Origin: an uncultured Bacilli bacterium
GTDB lineage: Bacteria; Bacillota_I; Bacilli_A; RF39; UBA660
Assembly: GCA_934090795.1 (NCBI GenBank)
Contig: CAKOJQ010000002.1
Coordinates: 103,971 to 167,970, forward strand
Reading direction: 5' to 3'
Length of the DNA: 64,000 nucleotides
Position numbers and translations under genes: made by a program
Notes under the pieces: generated by a model
Database searches by the model: none
What the model was told of the DNA's origin: nothing
What the model saw: the letters and a program-made list of their open reading frames with translations, nothing else
Part shown: positions 34,777 through 44,240 of the stretch, piece after piece
How the letters are laid out: each line of letters begins with the position of its first letter
Position numbering within the stretch: the stretch's first letter is position 1

Positions 34777-34778
34777 AA

Positions 34779-35333
34779 TTAAATGATATTTTTATCAGTT
34801 AGAATTCTTATTAAGTCTTCTGTTAAATCTAGTATTCCTACACAAATAAAGAAGAAACCTAACATTAAGAATTGAACTGTTTCACTAAAGTATAAGTTTA
34901 TACTTGTTAGGAGTCCTAATAATAAGAATAAGAAGAATGTTCCTAAATTAATGTACATCATTTTATCGTTGCGATCATGTAAATAATCGATTTTAATTAA
35001 TTTAATGATAGCCATAGCACATACCCATACAGCAAGGGTTAGGGATAAAACTATTGGAGGATTATAATCAATATATTTAAATCCACTAAAGGCGGCGATA
35101 GCACATACGATGGTTGTGTATAATTCTTCATTATCATTTTGGGGCTTTGTTAAGAAATATTCTAAGATTTTTATTAATGAATAAACTGTGAAAGTTAAGT
35201 ATAACATTGTTATTGGAGCATAATCGGTTGCAGGAGATAATAAGATTAAGATAAAACCTAATAGTAATATAATACTTGATACAACTAAATTAATTTTGTC
35301 GTTATGATCTAATTTTTTATTTAATATTTTCAA
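34779..35333 (-). CDS. DUF308/HdeD-like membrane protein
   Basis: A 184-residue protein with six hydrophobic helices arranged as three hairpins and short charged termini. The pattern and length resemble DUF308/HdeD membrane proteins; individual motifs are weak. The function is unknown (acid resistance in E. coli HdeD). It diverges from the slipin gene. Confidence 0.55.
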   Translation of the reverse strand: MKILNKKLDHNDKINLVVSSIILLLGFILILLSPATDYAPITMLYLTFTVYSLIKILEYFLTKPQNDNEELYTTIVCAIAAFSGFKYIDYNPPIVLSLTLAVWVCAMAIIKLIKIDYLHDRNDKMMYINLGTFFLFLLLGLLTSINLYFSETVQFLMLGFFFICVGILDLTEDLIRILTDKNII

Positions 35334-35437
35334 TTTTCTTCACCTATTATAATAATAATTTATCTTGAGCTTAAAGTCAATTTTTATTGATATTATTTAA
35401 TTATTTAGATATGCTTATAGTGAAAGGAGTATGGAAA

Positions 35438-36211
35438 ATGTTTTTAGTTATTATTGTAATTATTGGATGTTTTATTATTTTACCATCTATTAGACAAATT
35501 GATGAATATGAAAGAGGTATTAAGTTTAGATGTGGTAAATATGATAAAATGTTAAATCCGGGATGGCATGTTATTTTACCAATATTTGAATCTTTAAAGA
35601 AGGTTGATATTAGAACTAAAGCAGTAGATGTTCCGGAACAGGATGCTATTACTAAAGATAATGTATCAATAAGAATTAATGCGGTTTTATATTATAAAAT
35701 TTTTGATGCATCTAAAGCAATATTGGCAGTTGAGAATTTTAGATTTGCAGTTGCTCAACTTGCTCAAACAACTATGCGTAATGCGGTTGGTGCCGTATCA
35801 TTAGATGAATTATTATCAGAAAGAGATAAAATATCAGAAGAAATTTGTAAAGTTGTTGACTTAGCTACTGATCCTTGGGGAATAAAGGTTGAAAATGTAG
35901 AATTAAAAGATGTTTCATTACCTGAAGAGATGAAGAGGGTTATTGCTAAGGTTGCAGAAGCAGAAAGAGAAAAAATGGCTGTTATTACTAAAGCTGCTGG
36001 AGAGGTAGAAGCATCTAAAAATTTAGCAGAAGCTGCTAAGATTATGGCATCTACACCGGGAGCGTTACATTTAAGAACTTTATCAACTATTAATGATATT
36101 TCATCAGACCAATCTAATACAATTATTTTTGCTATACCTATTGAAGTAATGGATGCTTTTAAACAAGGTAATGCGGGTGATGCTATTAAAAAAATAACAA
36201 AAAAGAAATAA
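35438..36211 (+). CDS. slipin/SPFH (band 7) membrane scaffold protein
   Basis: A 257-residue protein from ATG 35438 (SD AAAGGAG). One N-terminal membrane helix, then an SPFH domain (DEYERGIKFRCGKYDKMLNPGWHV, RTKAVDVPEQDAITKDNVSIRI) and a helical AEAEREKMAVITKAAGEVEASK segment that oligomerises. Slipins organise membrane microdomains and are often paired with an NfeD protease-like partner, which is absent here. Confidence 0.9.
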   Translation: MFLVIIVIIGCFIILPSIRQIDEYERGIKFRCGKYDKMLNPGWHVILPIFESLKKVDIRTKAVDVPEQDAITKDNVSIRINAVLYYKIFDASKAILAVENFRFAVAQLAQTTMRNAVGAVSLDELLSERDKISEEICKVVDLATDPWGIKVENVELKDVSLPEEMKRVIAKVAEAEREKMAVITKAAGEVEASKNLAEAAKIMASTPGALHLRTLSTINDISSDQSNTIIFAIPIEVMDAFKQGNAGDAIKKITKKK

Positions 36212-36212
36212 T

Positions 36213-36232
36213 GTCCTTTTAGGACTTTTTCT
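36213..36232 (+). terminator. rho-independent terminator
   Basis: Short GTCC/GGAC hairpin with TTTTA loop followed by TTTTTCTTTT immediately after the slipin stop codon. Confidence 0.6.
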
Positions 36233-36300
36233 TTTGGATATATTTTATTTAAATAATTTGTTATACTTAAGTAGTAAAAATACATAATGGTGGTGATATT

Positions 36301-37323
36301 TTGGTAAATATTGAAACAAAAGATATAGAAAAAATACTAAATGATTATTTTGAAAAAAATAGAAATGATTTTTTTGCAAATAATTATGGATGGTTATATA
36401 AAATAGCTTGTGAATATTTAAAAATTATGCCTAATAGATGTAGTAAAGATTATATGAACGTTTTAGATAGTAGGATGCCTATATATAGTGACTTAGAAAT
36501 ATTTGAATTTGTAAGAGAATATTTAAAAAAATATAATATAAACTTAGATTTTGATGGAATGTTAAAAGAAAATAAAATTGTTATGAATAATGATAATGTA
36601 TCTAGTTTTGAAAGATGGTTAAATGGGATTAATCTTGGAGGATTGTGTAATTATAAAATAGTTAAAGTAAATAGTAATGTTTCTTATACAGATGCAGTTG
36701 TTTTGGTGCATGAATTATCTCATTATCGAAATAAATTAAATAAAAAAAGTAAAATAAATTATAATAATCAAAGATGGTATGGTGAGACGCTTGCTATTGC
36801 TGAAGAGTTTATTATGCTAGATTCAAGTTTAAATGTTGAAAAACAATATGTATGTTTAAATAGATTAAATATGACGAATGGATATTTTAAAAATTTAATA
36901 ATTTATTTAAAAATAGCACTAATTTGTAAAAAGTATGGTAATATATCAAAAGAAAATTATCTAAAAGTTTGGGGTGAAGATAATTATGAAAATGATATAA
37001 ATAGATTTAGGAAATTATGTAATGATTTAAGTAAAGATAATAATAATGATTTATTTTTTAGACAAATTGAAACATATATAAAATATAGTTTAGCTGTAAT
37101 TATGGCACTTCATATTATGTATAAAGTTAGAGATAATAGTGAATATATAAGTAAAATAGAAAATATGCATAAACTAGTTTCAAATTGTTTAGTAAAAAAT
37201 TTTTTTGGTTATTTTGATTTATTAGAATGTTTAAATAATGAAAAAGAATTTTGTGAACCAGTTAGAAAAATGATTGAGGAAATTCTTATATATAGTAAAG
37301 TTAGGAATAAAAATATGATGTAA
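36301..37323 (+). CDS. putative HExxH metallopeptidase, tandem copy 1
   Basis: A 340-residue protein of unknown family with TTG start after GGTGGTGAT. VLVHELSHYRN (His137, Glu138, His141) is a zinc-peptidase motif. WYGETLAIAEEF about 25 residues later can supply a third Glu ligand, the spacing seen in M3-type gluzincins. The N-terminal 100 residues are helical; there is no signal peptide, so it is probably cytosolic. The next gene is a diverged paralogue. Substrate unknown. Confidence 0.6.
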   Translation: MVNIETKDIEKILNDYFEKNRNDFFANNYGWLYKIACEYLKIMPNRCSKDYMNVLDSRMPIYSDLEIFEFVREYLKKYNINLDFDGMLKENKIVMNNDNVSSFERWLNGINLGGLCNYKIVKVNSNVSYTDAVVLVHELSHYRNKLNKKSKINYNNQRWYGETLAIAEEFIMLDSSLNVEKQYVCLNRLNMTNGYFKNLIIYLKIALICKKYGNISKENYLKVWGEDNYENDINRFRKLCNDLSKDNNNDLFFRQIETYIKYSLAVIMALHIMYKVRDNSEYISKIENMHKLVSNCLVKNFFGYFDLLECLNNEKEFCEPVRKMIEEILIYSKVRNKNMM

Positions 37324-37444
37324 ATTATAATAATTCTTTATAATTAATATGGTAAAAAAATAATCAAATGTGTATAATAGTAGAAATTAAATTGGTGATA
37401 TAAGAAGTTGCTATTGAAATTATGATTAAAAGTAGGGTATGGTT

Positions 37445-38458
37445 ATGATTAATGAAGAAATATTAGAAGAATTAAAAGATTTTTTTGCTTATTATGATGA
37501 TGATAATATTATTGATAATTTAGAATATTTTCTATATTTGGGAGAAGATATTGTAAAAATAATTAATAATTTAAAAATAAATAATGCTACACTTGATAGT
37601 TATAGTAAAGTTATGAATATTTGCAAAATACAAGATGTTTTTGAATTTGTTAATAAATATAATAAAAAATTTAATATTAATTTGGATATTAATAAATTAA
37701 TTAATGATGGGATTATTGATTTTGATTCATTAGAATATGAAAAAATTGTAAGTGAAAGAAGAGATGAATATGTTGAATTAAATGGACAATGCTGTTCTGA
37801 TGGAAATTCAATTATTGTAAAAAATTATGGTTCTTTATCTGATGCAGTTACATTAATTCATGAATTATCTCATTATAAGGATATTCCTAATAAATCTAAT
37901 GAAACTAGATTTTGGTTTACAGAAGCTTTGGCAATAACAGAAGAATTAATTGCAGTTGATGAATTAAATGATATTGATTTAAAGTTATTTTGTTTTTATT
38001 TTAGGCTTTTATATACTAAACAATGTTTAAGAAATTTAAATGGAATATTACCAATTATGATAGTGTTTCAAAAAATTGGTGATGTTAGTAAAGAATCTTA
38101 TAAATGTATATTTAAATGTGATTATTATGATGAAGATATTAAGGTGTTTTTAAATTATATAAATTATTATTTAGACAAAAATAAAAAGTTTGGTTTAAAT
38201 ACTCCTGTTTTTGAACAATTGGTTATTGAATTAAAGTATGTTATTGGTTATATGATAGCAATAAGTTTATATAAAAAATATAAGTTAGATAATAATTATA
38301 TGAATGAGATACAAAATTTACATAAATTAATAAATGAATTAGATGTTAATGATTTTATCGATAGAATGTATATTAGTACTGGTATTAAAGATATTTGTGA
38401 GATTTTAAAAGAATATATATCTTTATTTGTTGGATGTGAAAATAAAAAGATAAAATAA
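37445..38458 (+). CDS. putative HExxH metallopeptidase, tandem copy 2
   Basis: A 337-residue paralogue of the preceding gene. LIHELSHYKDIP carries HExxH and FTEALAITEELIAV the downstream Glu; flanking helices align in order. ATG 37445 is preferred to ATG 37439 because AGTAGGG is then 8 bases upstream. A TATAAT at 37373-37378 suggests its own promoter. The pair is a clear gene duplication, since diverged well beyond synonymous change while keeping the zinc site. Confidence 0.6.
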   Translation: MINEEILEELKDFFAYYDDDNIIDNLEYFLYLGEDIVKIINNLKINNATLDSYSKVMNICKIQDVFEFVNKYNKKFNINLDINKLINDGIIDFDSLEYEKIVSERRDEYVELNGQCCSDGNSIIVKNYGSLSDAVTLIHELSHYKDIPNKSNETRFWFTEALAITEELIAVDELNDIDLKLFCFYFRLLYTKQCLRNLNGILPIMIVFQKIGDVSKESYKCIFKCDYYDEDIKVFLNYINYYLDKNKKFGLNTPVFEQLVIELKYVIGYMIAISLYKKYKLDNNYMNEIQNLHKLINELDVNDFIDRMYISTGIKDICEILKEYISLFVGCENKKIK

Positions 38459-38514
38459 AATAATGTGGTAGTTAAAATTTAAAATCAAGTTTATAATAAT
38501 GGATGTGATGAAAT

Positions 38515-39801
38515 ATGAAGTTGAATAAAGAATTTATTGAAAAGGTATCTAAAAGTAAAGGGGAGCCTGAGTGGATGCTTGAGTTTAGATTAAAGTCTTT
38601 TGAAAAGTTTTTAGAACTAGATAATCCTTCTTTTGGGCCTAAATTAGATATAGATTTTGATAAAATAAATTATTACAAAAAGATAAGTGATGTAACTGAT
38701 TCTTGGGATAATGTTGATAAAGATATTAAGAAAACATTTGATGATTTAGGGGTAATAAAAGCAGAGAATACTTATTTATGCGGGGTTTCTAATCAAATTG
38801 AAAGTGAAGTATTTTATCATAAATTAAATAGTAATAATGGTGTTATATTTTTATCTACTGATGAAGCATTAAAAAAGTATCCTGAACTATTTAAGAAGTA
38901 TTTTAATAATTTAGTTAAGTATGATGAAAATAAATTTACAGCTTTAAATGGTTGTATGTGGAGTGGTGGATCTTTTATTTATATTCCTAAAGGGGTTAAG
39001 TTAGATAGACCATTACAAAGTTATTTTAGGATTAATGAAGTTACGATGGGACAGTTTGAAAGAACTATTATAATTGTTGATGATAATGCTGAGTTATCAT
39101 ATATAGAAGGTTGTACGGCTTTATCACATTCTGAGAATTCTCTTCATGCAGGAGTTGTTGAAATTTATGTTGGTAAGAACGCTAAATGTAAATATAGTAC
39201 AATTCAAAATTGGAGTAATGATGTATATAATTTAGTTACTAAAAGAGCAATAGTAGATGATTATGGTTTAATGGAGTGGCTTGATGGTAATATTGGCAGT
39301 GGTGTTACGATGAAATATCCTAGTTCAATATTAAAAGGTGATTATAGTAAGGGAAATTCTGTTTCTATTGCGTTTGCTAAGGAAGGACAGGTTCTTGATG
39401 CTGGTGCTAAAATGATTCATATTGGAAAAAATACAAGTAGTAATATAATATCTAAAAGTATTGCTAAAAATGGAGGAGAAGCTGACTACAGAGGTTTAGT
39501 TAAGATATGCGAGTCAGCTATTAATTCTAAGGCAAGTGTTAAATGTGATACTATTTTGTTAGATGATGAATCAATTAGTGATACTATGCCAACTAATATT
39601 TTACTTAATGATTCGAGTTATTTAGAGCATGAAGCAACGGTATCTAAAATAAGTGAAGAAAAATTGTTTTATTTAATGAGTAAGGGATTAAGTGAAAATG
39701 CAGCTAAAGATTTAATTATTTTAGGGTTTATTTCTGATTTTAAAAAAGAACTACCACTTGAATATGCAGTTGAACTTAATAGATTATTAAAAAATATTTA
39801 A
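38515..39801 (+). CDS. sufB: Fe-S cluster assembly scaffold SufB
   Basis: A 428-residue member of the SufB/SufD beta-helix family. N-terminal helical GEPEWMLEFRLKSFEKF, then GCMWSGGSFIYIPKGVKLDRPLQSYFR, and the C-terminal core KCDTILLDDESISDTMPTN with YLEHEATVSKI, typical of SufB. Normally part of SufBCD with SufS/SufU; none of these is adjacent here, so the rest must lie elsewhere. The gene appears monocistronic. Confidence 0.92.
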   Translation: MKLNKEFIEKVSKSKGEPEWMLEFRLKSFEKFLELDNPSFGPKLDIDFDKINYYKKISDVTDSWDNVDKDIKKTFDDLGVIKAENTYLCGVSNQIESEVFYHKLNSNNGVIFLSTDEALKKYPELFKKYFNNLVKYDENKFTALNGCMWSGGSFIYIPKGVKLDRPLQSYFRINEVTMGQFERTIIIVDDNAELSYIEGCTALSHSENSLHAGVVEIYVGKNAKCKYSTIQNWSNDVYNLVTKRAIVDDYGLMEWLDGNIGSGVTMKYPSSILKGDYSKGNSVSIAFAKEGQVLDAGAKMIHIGKNTSSNIISKSIAKNGGEADYRGLVKICESAINSKASVKCDTILLDDESISDTMPTNILLNDSSYLEHEATVSKISEEKLFYLMSKGLSENAAKDLIILGFISDFKKELPLEYAVELNRLLKNI

Positions 39802-39860
39802 ATGTGATAGTTTTTATAAATTGGATTAAGTAAATTAAAAATTTTGTTTAGAAGATATTT

Positions 39861-39899
39861 AAAATTTGTACTTTTTTAGGTGCAAATTTTATTTTTTTG
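39861..39899 (+). terminator. rho-independent terminator after sufB
   Basis: Eleven-bp stem AAAATTTGTAC/GTGCAAATTTT (one G-U pair) with an 8-base loop, followed by ATTTTTTT. Confidence 0.75.
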
Positions 39900-39952
39900 T
39901 CTTTTGATACCTTAAATTATTTGTGGTAAAAATGTTAGTGAAAGGAGGAAAT

Positions 39953-40306
39953 ATGATGTATAACACGGTCATGTTGATAGGTAGACTTACTGCTAATCCG
40001 GAAATTACAAAAGCTGATGATAAAAAAGATGTATGTCATGTTACTCTAGCAGTTCAGAGGGTTTATAAAAATTCTGATGGAGTATATGAAGCTGATTTTA
40101 TTAGATGTACGTTATGGGATCAGGTTGCTTTAAGGGTTAAAGAGTATTGCAAAAAAGGTGATTTGGTAGCAGTTAGAGGTCAGCTTAAGACATCTACTTA
40201 TGAAGTTAATGGCGAAAAAAAATATTCAACTGAAGTTGTAGTTGAAAGATTAGCATTTTTATCTAATATGCCTAAACAAGATGAAGATGAAGAAGAGGAA
40301 GAGTAG
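39953..40306 (+). CDS. ssb: single-stranded DNA-binding protein
   Basis: A 117-residue OB-fold protein (SD AAAGGAGG). MLIGRLTANPEI, DFIRCTLWDQVALRVKEYCKKGDLVAVRGQL and VVVERLAFL are family landmarks. It is shorter than housekeeping SSB: after the OB fold it ends in an acidic run (DEDEEEEE) without the DDDIPF interaction tip, so it may be a secondary SSB or one with altered partner binding. Confidence 0.88.
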   Translation: MMYNTVMLIGRLTANPEITKADDKKDVCHVTLAVQRVYKNSDGVYEADFIRCTLWDQVALRVKEYCKKGDLVAVRGQLKTSTYEVNGEKKYSTEVVVERLAFLSNMPKQDEDEEEEE

Positions 40307-40361
40307 TTAAGTTAAGTATATTTAAATAATTAAAAACATAAGATTAAGTGGTGAATAAATT

Positions 40362-41132
40362 TTGAAAATAAAATATTTTTTAGTTCTTTTATTAGTAGTT
40401 GTAAGTTTCTATTTTACAGATAAAGTAATGATTTATATTAATAATAAAAATCCAATTATGAGGGAAATTGTAACTGTTAAGGATGATTATACAGTTGAAT
40501 ATGTAAATGCAATTATAGAGGATAATACTATAATTCCCGGTGTTAATGGAAAAGAGGTTGATGTAGATAAATCATTTAACAAAATGGAAAATTATGGGTA
40601 TTTTAATGATCTTTACTTAATATATACAGCAACGTCTCCTAAGATGAGTTTAAATGATAATAAGGATAAGATTATTATAAAGGGTAATTCTAAAAAGAAT
40701 ATGGTAGCGTTTATAGTTGATCATAATGATGAAGTTATAAATTATTTTAAGGATAATAATATTAAATTTACTTTAATAGGAAAAGTAGGTGATGTATTTA
40801 ATAAAGAAAATACATATATTAATGGAGAAACTGATGAGAAGTTATTTTCAAATTTAAATTCAATACTAAATCGTAAAAAAATTAATTCTAATATTTGTTT
40901 AGTTGGTTCATCAAATTTAGAGTTATGTAAAAGAAAAAAATATTATCTATTACAATATTCAATTAATATGAATGAGAATATAATAGATAATATTAATAAG
41001 GTCGGTTCTGGAGATATAATTTATATATCTCAAAATACATCTTTATCTAATGTAAAAAAGATTATAAATGAAATCTCTAGAATAGACTTAAAAATTGATT
41101 ATTTAAATATTTTAATATCAGAAAAAAACTAA
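40362..41132 (+). CDS. degenerate NodB/polysaccharide-deacetylase-like secreted protein
   Basis: A 256-residue protein with TTG start, N-terminal membrane/signal helix (residues 4-22) and an extracytoplasmic domain. KKNMVAFIVDHNDEVINYFKDNNIKFTLIG sits where deacetylases have VAFTFDDGP, and VGSGDIIYISQNTSLSNVKKII resembles their GDIILLHD segment. The metal-binding Asp/His residues are mostly lost, so it is unlikely to be an active deacetylase. Placed at the head of the adhesin-sortase region. Confidence 0.4.
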   Translation: MKIKYFLVLLLVVVSFYFTDKVMIYINNKNPIMREIVTVKDDYTVEYVNAIIEDNTIIPGVNGKEVDVDKSFNKMENYGYFNDLYLIYTATSPKMSLNDNKDKIIIKGNSKKNMVAFIVDHNDEVINYFKDNNIKFTLIGKVGDVFNKENTYINGETDEKLFSNLNSILNRKKINSNICLVGSSNLELCKRKKYYLLQYSINMNENIIDNINKVGSGDIIYISQNTSLSNVKKIINEISRIDLKIDYLNILISEKN

Positions 41133-41168
41133 AAATAAGTTTTTAATGGAGCAAGATTAGGAGAATTA

Positions 41169-43049
41169 ATGAAGAAGATTTTAAAATATTTAATATTGTT
41201 AATACTTATTTTACCATGTATTGTATATGCAAATGCTTATAATGATAAGATTATTGAAAGATATAAATGGATTCCTAATGATTTTATAATTAAAGAAAAA
41301 AATGGAACTAGAAAGTATCAACAATTATCTCTTATGGTTAGAGATAGTGATAAACAATTTGTTTATTGTATTGAACCGGGGGTTTCAATAAATAAGAATA
41401 ATAGTTATGTTGGAAGTGATACTAATCAATATGAATTTGCTAAGATTAGTAAAGATGATTGGAAGAAAATAAATCTAATTGCTTATTATGGATATGGGTA
41501 TAGAGATGCTTTTGTTAATCATGAAGATTTAAAATGGTATAGTGTTACTCAGTACATGATATGGCAAGTTATGCCTAATGGATATAATATTTATTTTACT
41601 GATAAATTAGATGGAAAGAAGATAACTAAGTACTCTAAAGAAATTAACGAAATAGAAGATTTAATTGATAAACATAATGTGGTTCCTGATTTTGGAATTA
41701 GTAATTTAGATATTAAATTAGGAGAAGAAATAAGGCTAAATGATAAAAATAATGTTTTATCTAAATATAAATTTATTGTAAGTGATAAAATAGATGCTAA
41801 AGTAGATGGTAATGATTTAATTATTAAAGCTAAAATGGTTGGTAAATATAATATTAGATTTGAAAAAAATGATGAAAAGTATTCGTTTCCACCAATAATT
41901 TATTATGATAATAATAATCAAAATGTTATGAGAGTTGGAAAATATGATCCAGTTAAAAGTAATATCAATGTTAATGTTAGTGGTGGTAAATTACTTATTA
42001 AGAAAATAAATGCTGATACAAAGAAAGTTATTCCTATTAAAAATATTAAGTTTAAAATAAAAAATTTAGATACAAATGAGTATTTAATGAATGGTAACAC
42101 TGATATATTTAAAACTAATAAAGATGGAATAATTGTTACCTCTTTTAGTATTTTAAATGGTAAATATGAAATAGAAGAGCTTGATCAAAAAATTGATGGT
42201 TATTTATGGAATAAAGAGGCTGTTAAATTTGAAATAAATGATAATACTAAATATGTTCAGGATAATGAATATGGATTAGTATATGAAATTAAATTTGCTA
42301 ATAAAAGAGTTAAAGGCAAGGCTGAAATAATTAAAAGTGGTGAAACTTTAGATGCTATAGATGGTAAAATATATGAAAGTACTAAAAAACTTAAGGGAGT
42401 CAGATTTGGTTTATACGCTCATGAAAATATATATGATGAAAATCATGATTTAATATATAAGAAGGATAATCTTATATTAGAAAAGATAACTGATAAAGAT
42501 GGAAAGATTAACTTTGATAATTTGTATCTAGGTAAATATTATATTAAAGAACTAGATACTCTAAAAGATTATATTCTAGATAATAAAAAATATTACTTTG
42601 AATTAAAGTATAAGGATCAGTATACCGAAGAGGTTAACTATAAATTAGAAATAAATAATTATTTAAAAAAGGGAGAGTTAGAATTTACTAAGACTGATTT
42701 AGTTACAGGTGATGCTATTTCTAATACTAAAGTAGAAATATATAGTTTAAATGATGAATTAATATATTCTGGTGTAACGGATAATGATGGTAAAATTTAT
42801 ATAAAAAATTTGCCTGTTGGACAATATTATATTATGGAAAAATTAGCAGCACCAGGATATAAATTAAGCCAAGAAAAACAATATTTTACTATTCTTAATA
42901 ATGGAGATGTAGTAAAAACTAATATGACTAATGAAAAAATGGAAGTAGTTGTACCAGATACTTTAAAAAATAATTATTTAGGCACTATTTTAGAATCAAT
43001 TATTTTATTATCAAGTGGAATAATTATTTATGAAAAGAAAAATTATTAG
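41169..43049 (+). CDS. thioester-domain SpaA-repeat surface adhesin 1
   Basis: A 626-residue secreted protein. Signal peptide at residues 1-22. An N-terminal thioester domain: Cys67 in VYCIEPG and Gln128 in SVTQYMIWQ, the pair that forms the internal thioester for covalent attachment to host amines. At least three SpaA/Cna-B type beta domains follow (e.g. GELEFTKTDLVTGDAISNTKV, VGQYYIMEKLAAPGY), which commonly carry isopeptide bonds. The C-terminus has a VPDTL sorting-type motif, hydrophobic helix and YEKKNY. The following sortase gene overlaps by 20 bases. Confidence 0.85.
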   Translation: MKKILKYLILLILILPCIVYANAYNDKIIERYKWIPNDFIIKEKNGTRKYQQLSLMVRDSDKQFVYCIEPGVSINKNNSYVGSDTNQYEFAKISKDDWKKINLIAYYGYGYRDAFVNHEDLKWYSVTQYMIWQVMPNGYNIYFTDKLDGKKITKYSKEINEIEDLIDKHNVVPDFGISNLDIKLGEEIRLNDKNNVLSKYKFIVSDKIDAKVDGNDLIIKAKMVGKYNIRFEKNDEKYSFPPIIYYDNNNQNVMRVGKYDPVKSNINVNVSGGKLLIKKINADTKKVIPIKNIKFKIKNLDTNEYLMNGNTDIFKTNKDGIIVTSFSILNGKYEIEELDQKIDGYLWNKEAVKFEINDNTKYVQDNEYGLVYEIKFANKRVKGKAEIIKSGETLDAIDGKIYESTKKLKGVRFGLYAHENIYDENHDLIYKKDNLILEKITDKDGKINFDNLYLGKYYIKELDTLKDYILDNKKYYFELKYKDQYTEEVNYKLEINNYLKKGELEFTKTDLVTGDAISNTKVEIYSLNDELIYSGVTDNDGKIYIKNLPVGQYYIMEKLAAPGYKLSQEKQYFTILNNGDVVKTNMTNEKMEVVVPDTLKNNYLGTILESIILLSSGIIIYEKKNY

Positions 43050-43593
43050 TGTTTGTTATTTATTAATAGTTATTTCTTTAATAATAATTGTTGGTTTAAA
43101 GACTAAAAATAATAGTTTTAATATACTAAATGAAGGTAATATTAGTACGTATAGTGAAACTATGAAGGATAAATTAATTGGTAAAATAAAAGATGAATAT
43201 GTTGGAATATTGGAAATTAAAAAGATAAAACTTAAAAGAGGTTTTTATAGTATAGATTCAAATAACAATAATGTTGATAAAAATATTATGGTTATTAATT
43301 CTTCAGATATGCCTGATGTTAATTTAGGTAATCTGATTTTAGCTAGTCATTCTGGAAATAGTAATATATCTTATTTTAAAAATTTAGATAAATTAGAAAT
43401 GGGTGATATAGCTAGTATTTATTATTTAAAAAATAAATATGATTATAAATTAGTTAATTATTATGAAGTGGATAAAACAGGGGTTGTTCAAATTATAAAA
43501 AATAATGATGTTAATTGTTTAACACTTATAACTTGTAAGAAGAATGCGAATAAACAATTAGTGTTTATATTTGAATTAGAGAAAGTTATTTAG
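43030..43593 (+). CDS. sortase (class C/D-like) of adhesin locus 1, Gln for catalytic Arg
   Basis: A 187-residue membrane transpeptidase with an N-terminal helix (residues 6-22). Catalytic His107 is in LASHSGN and Cys169 in LTLITCK. The Arg that normally follows the Cys by 7-8 residues is Gln176 (NKQLVF). It overlaps the adhesin gene and is therefore very likely its dedicated sortase, attaching the VPDTL motif to the wall or to neighbouring subunits. Confidence 0.85.
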   Translation: MKRKIISVCYLLIVISLIIIVGLKTKNNSFNILNEGNISTYSETMKDKLIGKIKDEYVGILEIKKIKLKRGFYSIDSNNNNVDKNIMVINSSDMPDVNLGNLILASHSGNSNISYFKNLDKLEMGDIASIYYLKNKYDYKLVNYYEVDKTGVVQIIKNNDVNCLTLITCKKNANKQLVFIFELEKVI

Positions 43594-43608
43594 GAGGAAA
43601 GAAAGAAT

Positions 43609-44226
43609 ATGAGAGAAATTAAAGAAAATAATAAGAATAAAAAGAAATTGTTGGTAGTAGGAGCACTTGGAATGTTAACTGTGCTTGGAGGAACACTAGC
43701 TTATTTTACAACTACAACTAATATTGTTAATAAGTTTAAAACGGGATTATATCAAAATAAAATAGTGGAAGAATTTGTTTCACCAACTAATTGGACACCG
43801 GGAACCGTTACTGAAAAAACAGTTAAGGTTACTAATAGTGGTGATATTCCAATGGCAGTAAGAGCAAGCATAACTGAAAAATGGGTAAGTGCAAGTGGTA
43901 AAGAACTTAGTTTAAAAGATTCTAACAATAATGTTGCGTCAATAATTGAATTTGGTGATGAATGGACTAAAGATAATGATGGATTCTATTATTATGGAAC
44001 CAAAGAAAATAAAACTGTATTAGATGCTAGTGCAGAAACTACGTCATTTATTAAAAGTGTAAAATTTAATGAAAATATAAAGGCAACTTTAAAAGAAAGT
44101 GTATCTGGTGATGGTAAAACAGTTACTTATACTTCTTCAGGAGATGGGTATGATAACGCAACTTATACATTAACTGTTAGAATAGATACTGTGGAGTATG
44201 ATGCTGCTAGAAATTTATGGAAATAA
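43609..44226 (+). CDS. bsaA: BsaA-family SipW-dependent pilin/biofilm matrix protein
   Basis: A 205-residue exported protein. N-terminal SipW-cognate signal (LLVVGALGMLTVLGGTLAYFT), then VEEFVSPTNWTPGTVTEKTVKVTNSGDIPMAVRASI, the characteristic BsaA beta-sandwich. In Clostridium perfringens BsaA polymerises into a biofilm fibre with help of SipW and a sortase. The SipW gene is next (14-base gap) and a sortase gene just upstream, the same functional set. Confidence 0.82.
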   Translation: MREIKENNKNKKKLLVVGALGMLTVLGGTLAYFTTTTNIVNKFKTGLYQNKIVEEFVSPTNWTPGTVTEKTVKVTNSGDIPMAVRASITEKWVSASGKELSLKDSNNNVASIIEFGDEWTKDNDGFYYYGTKENKTVLDASAETTSFIKSVKFNENIKATLKESVSGDGKTVTYTSSGDGYDNATYTLTVRIDTVEYDAARNLWK

Positions 44227-44240
44227 AAAATTAATTTAAA

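Noticed and set aside
35764..36285. Open frame antisense to the slipin gene
   Set aside because: Fully inside a clear SPFH gene, with no SD and no recognisable product.
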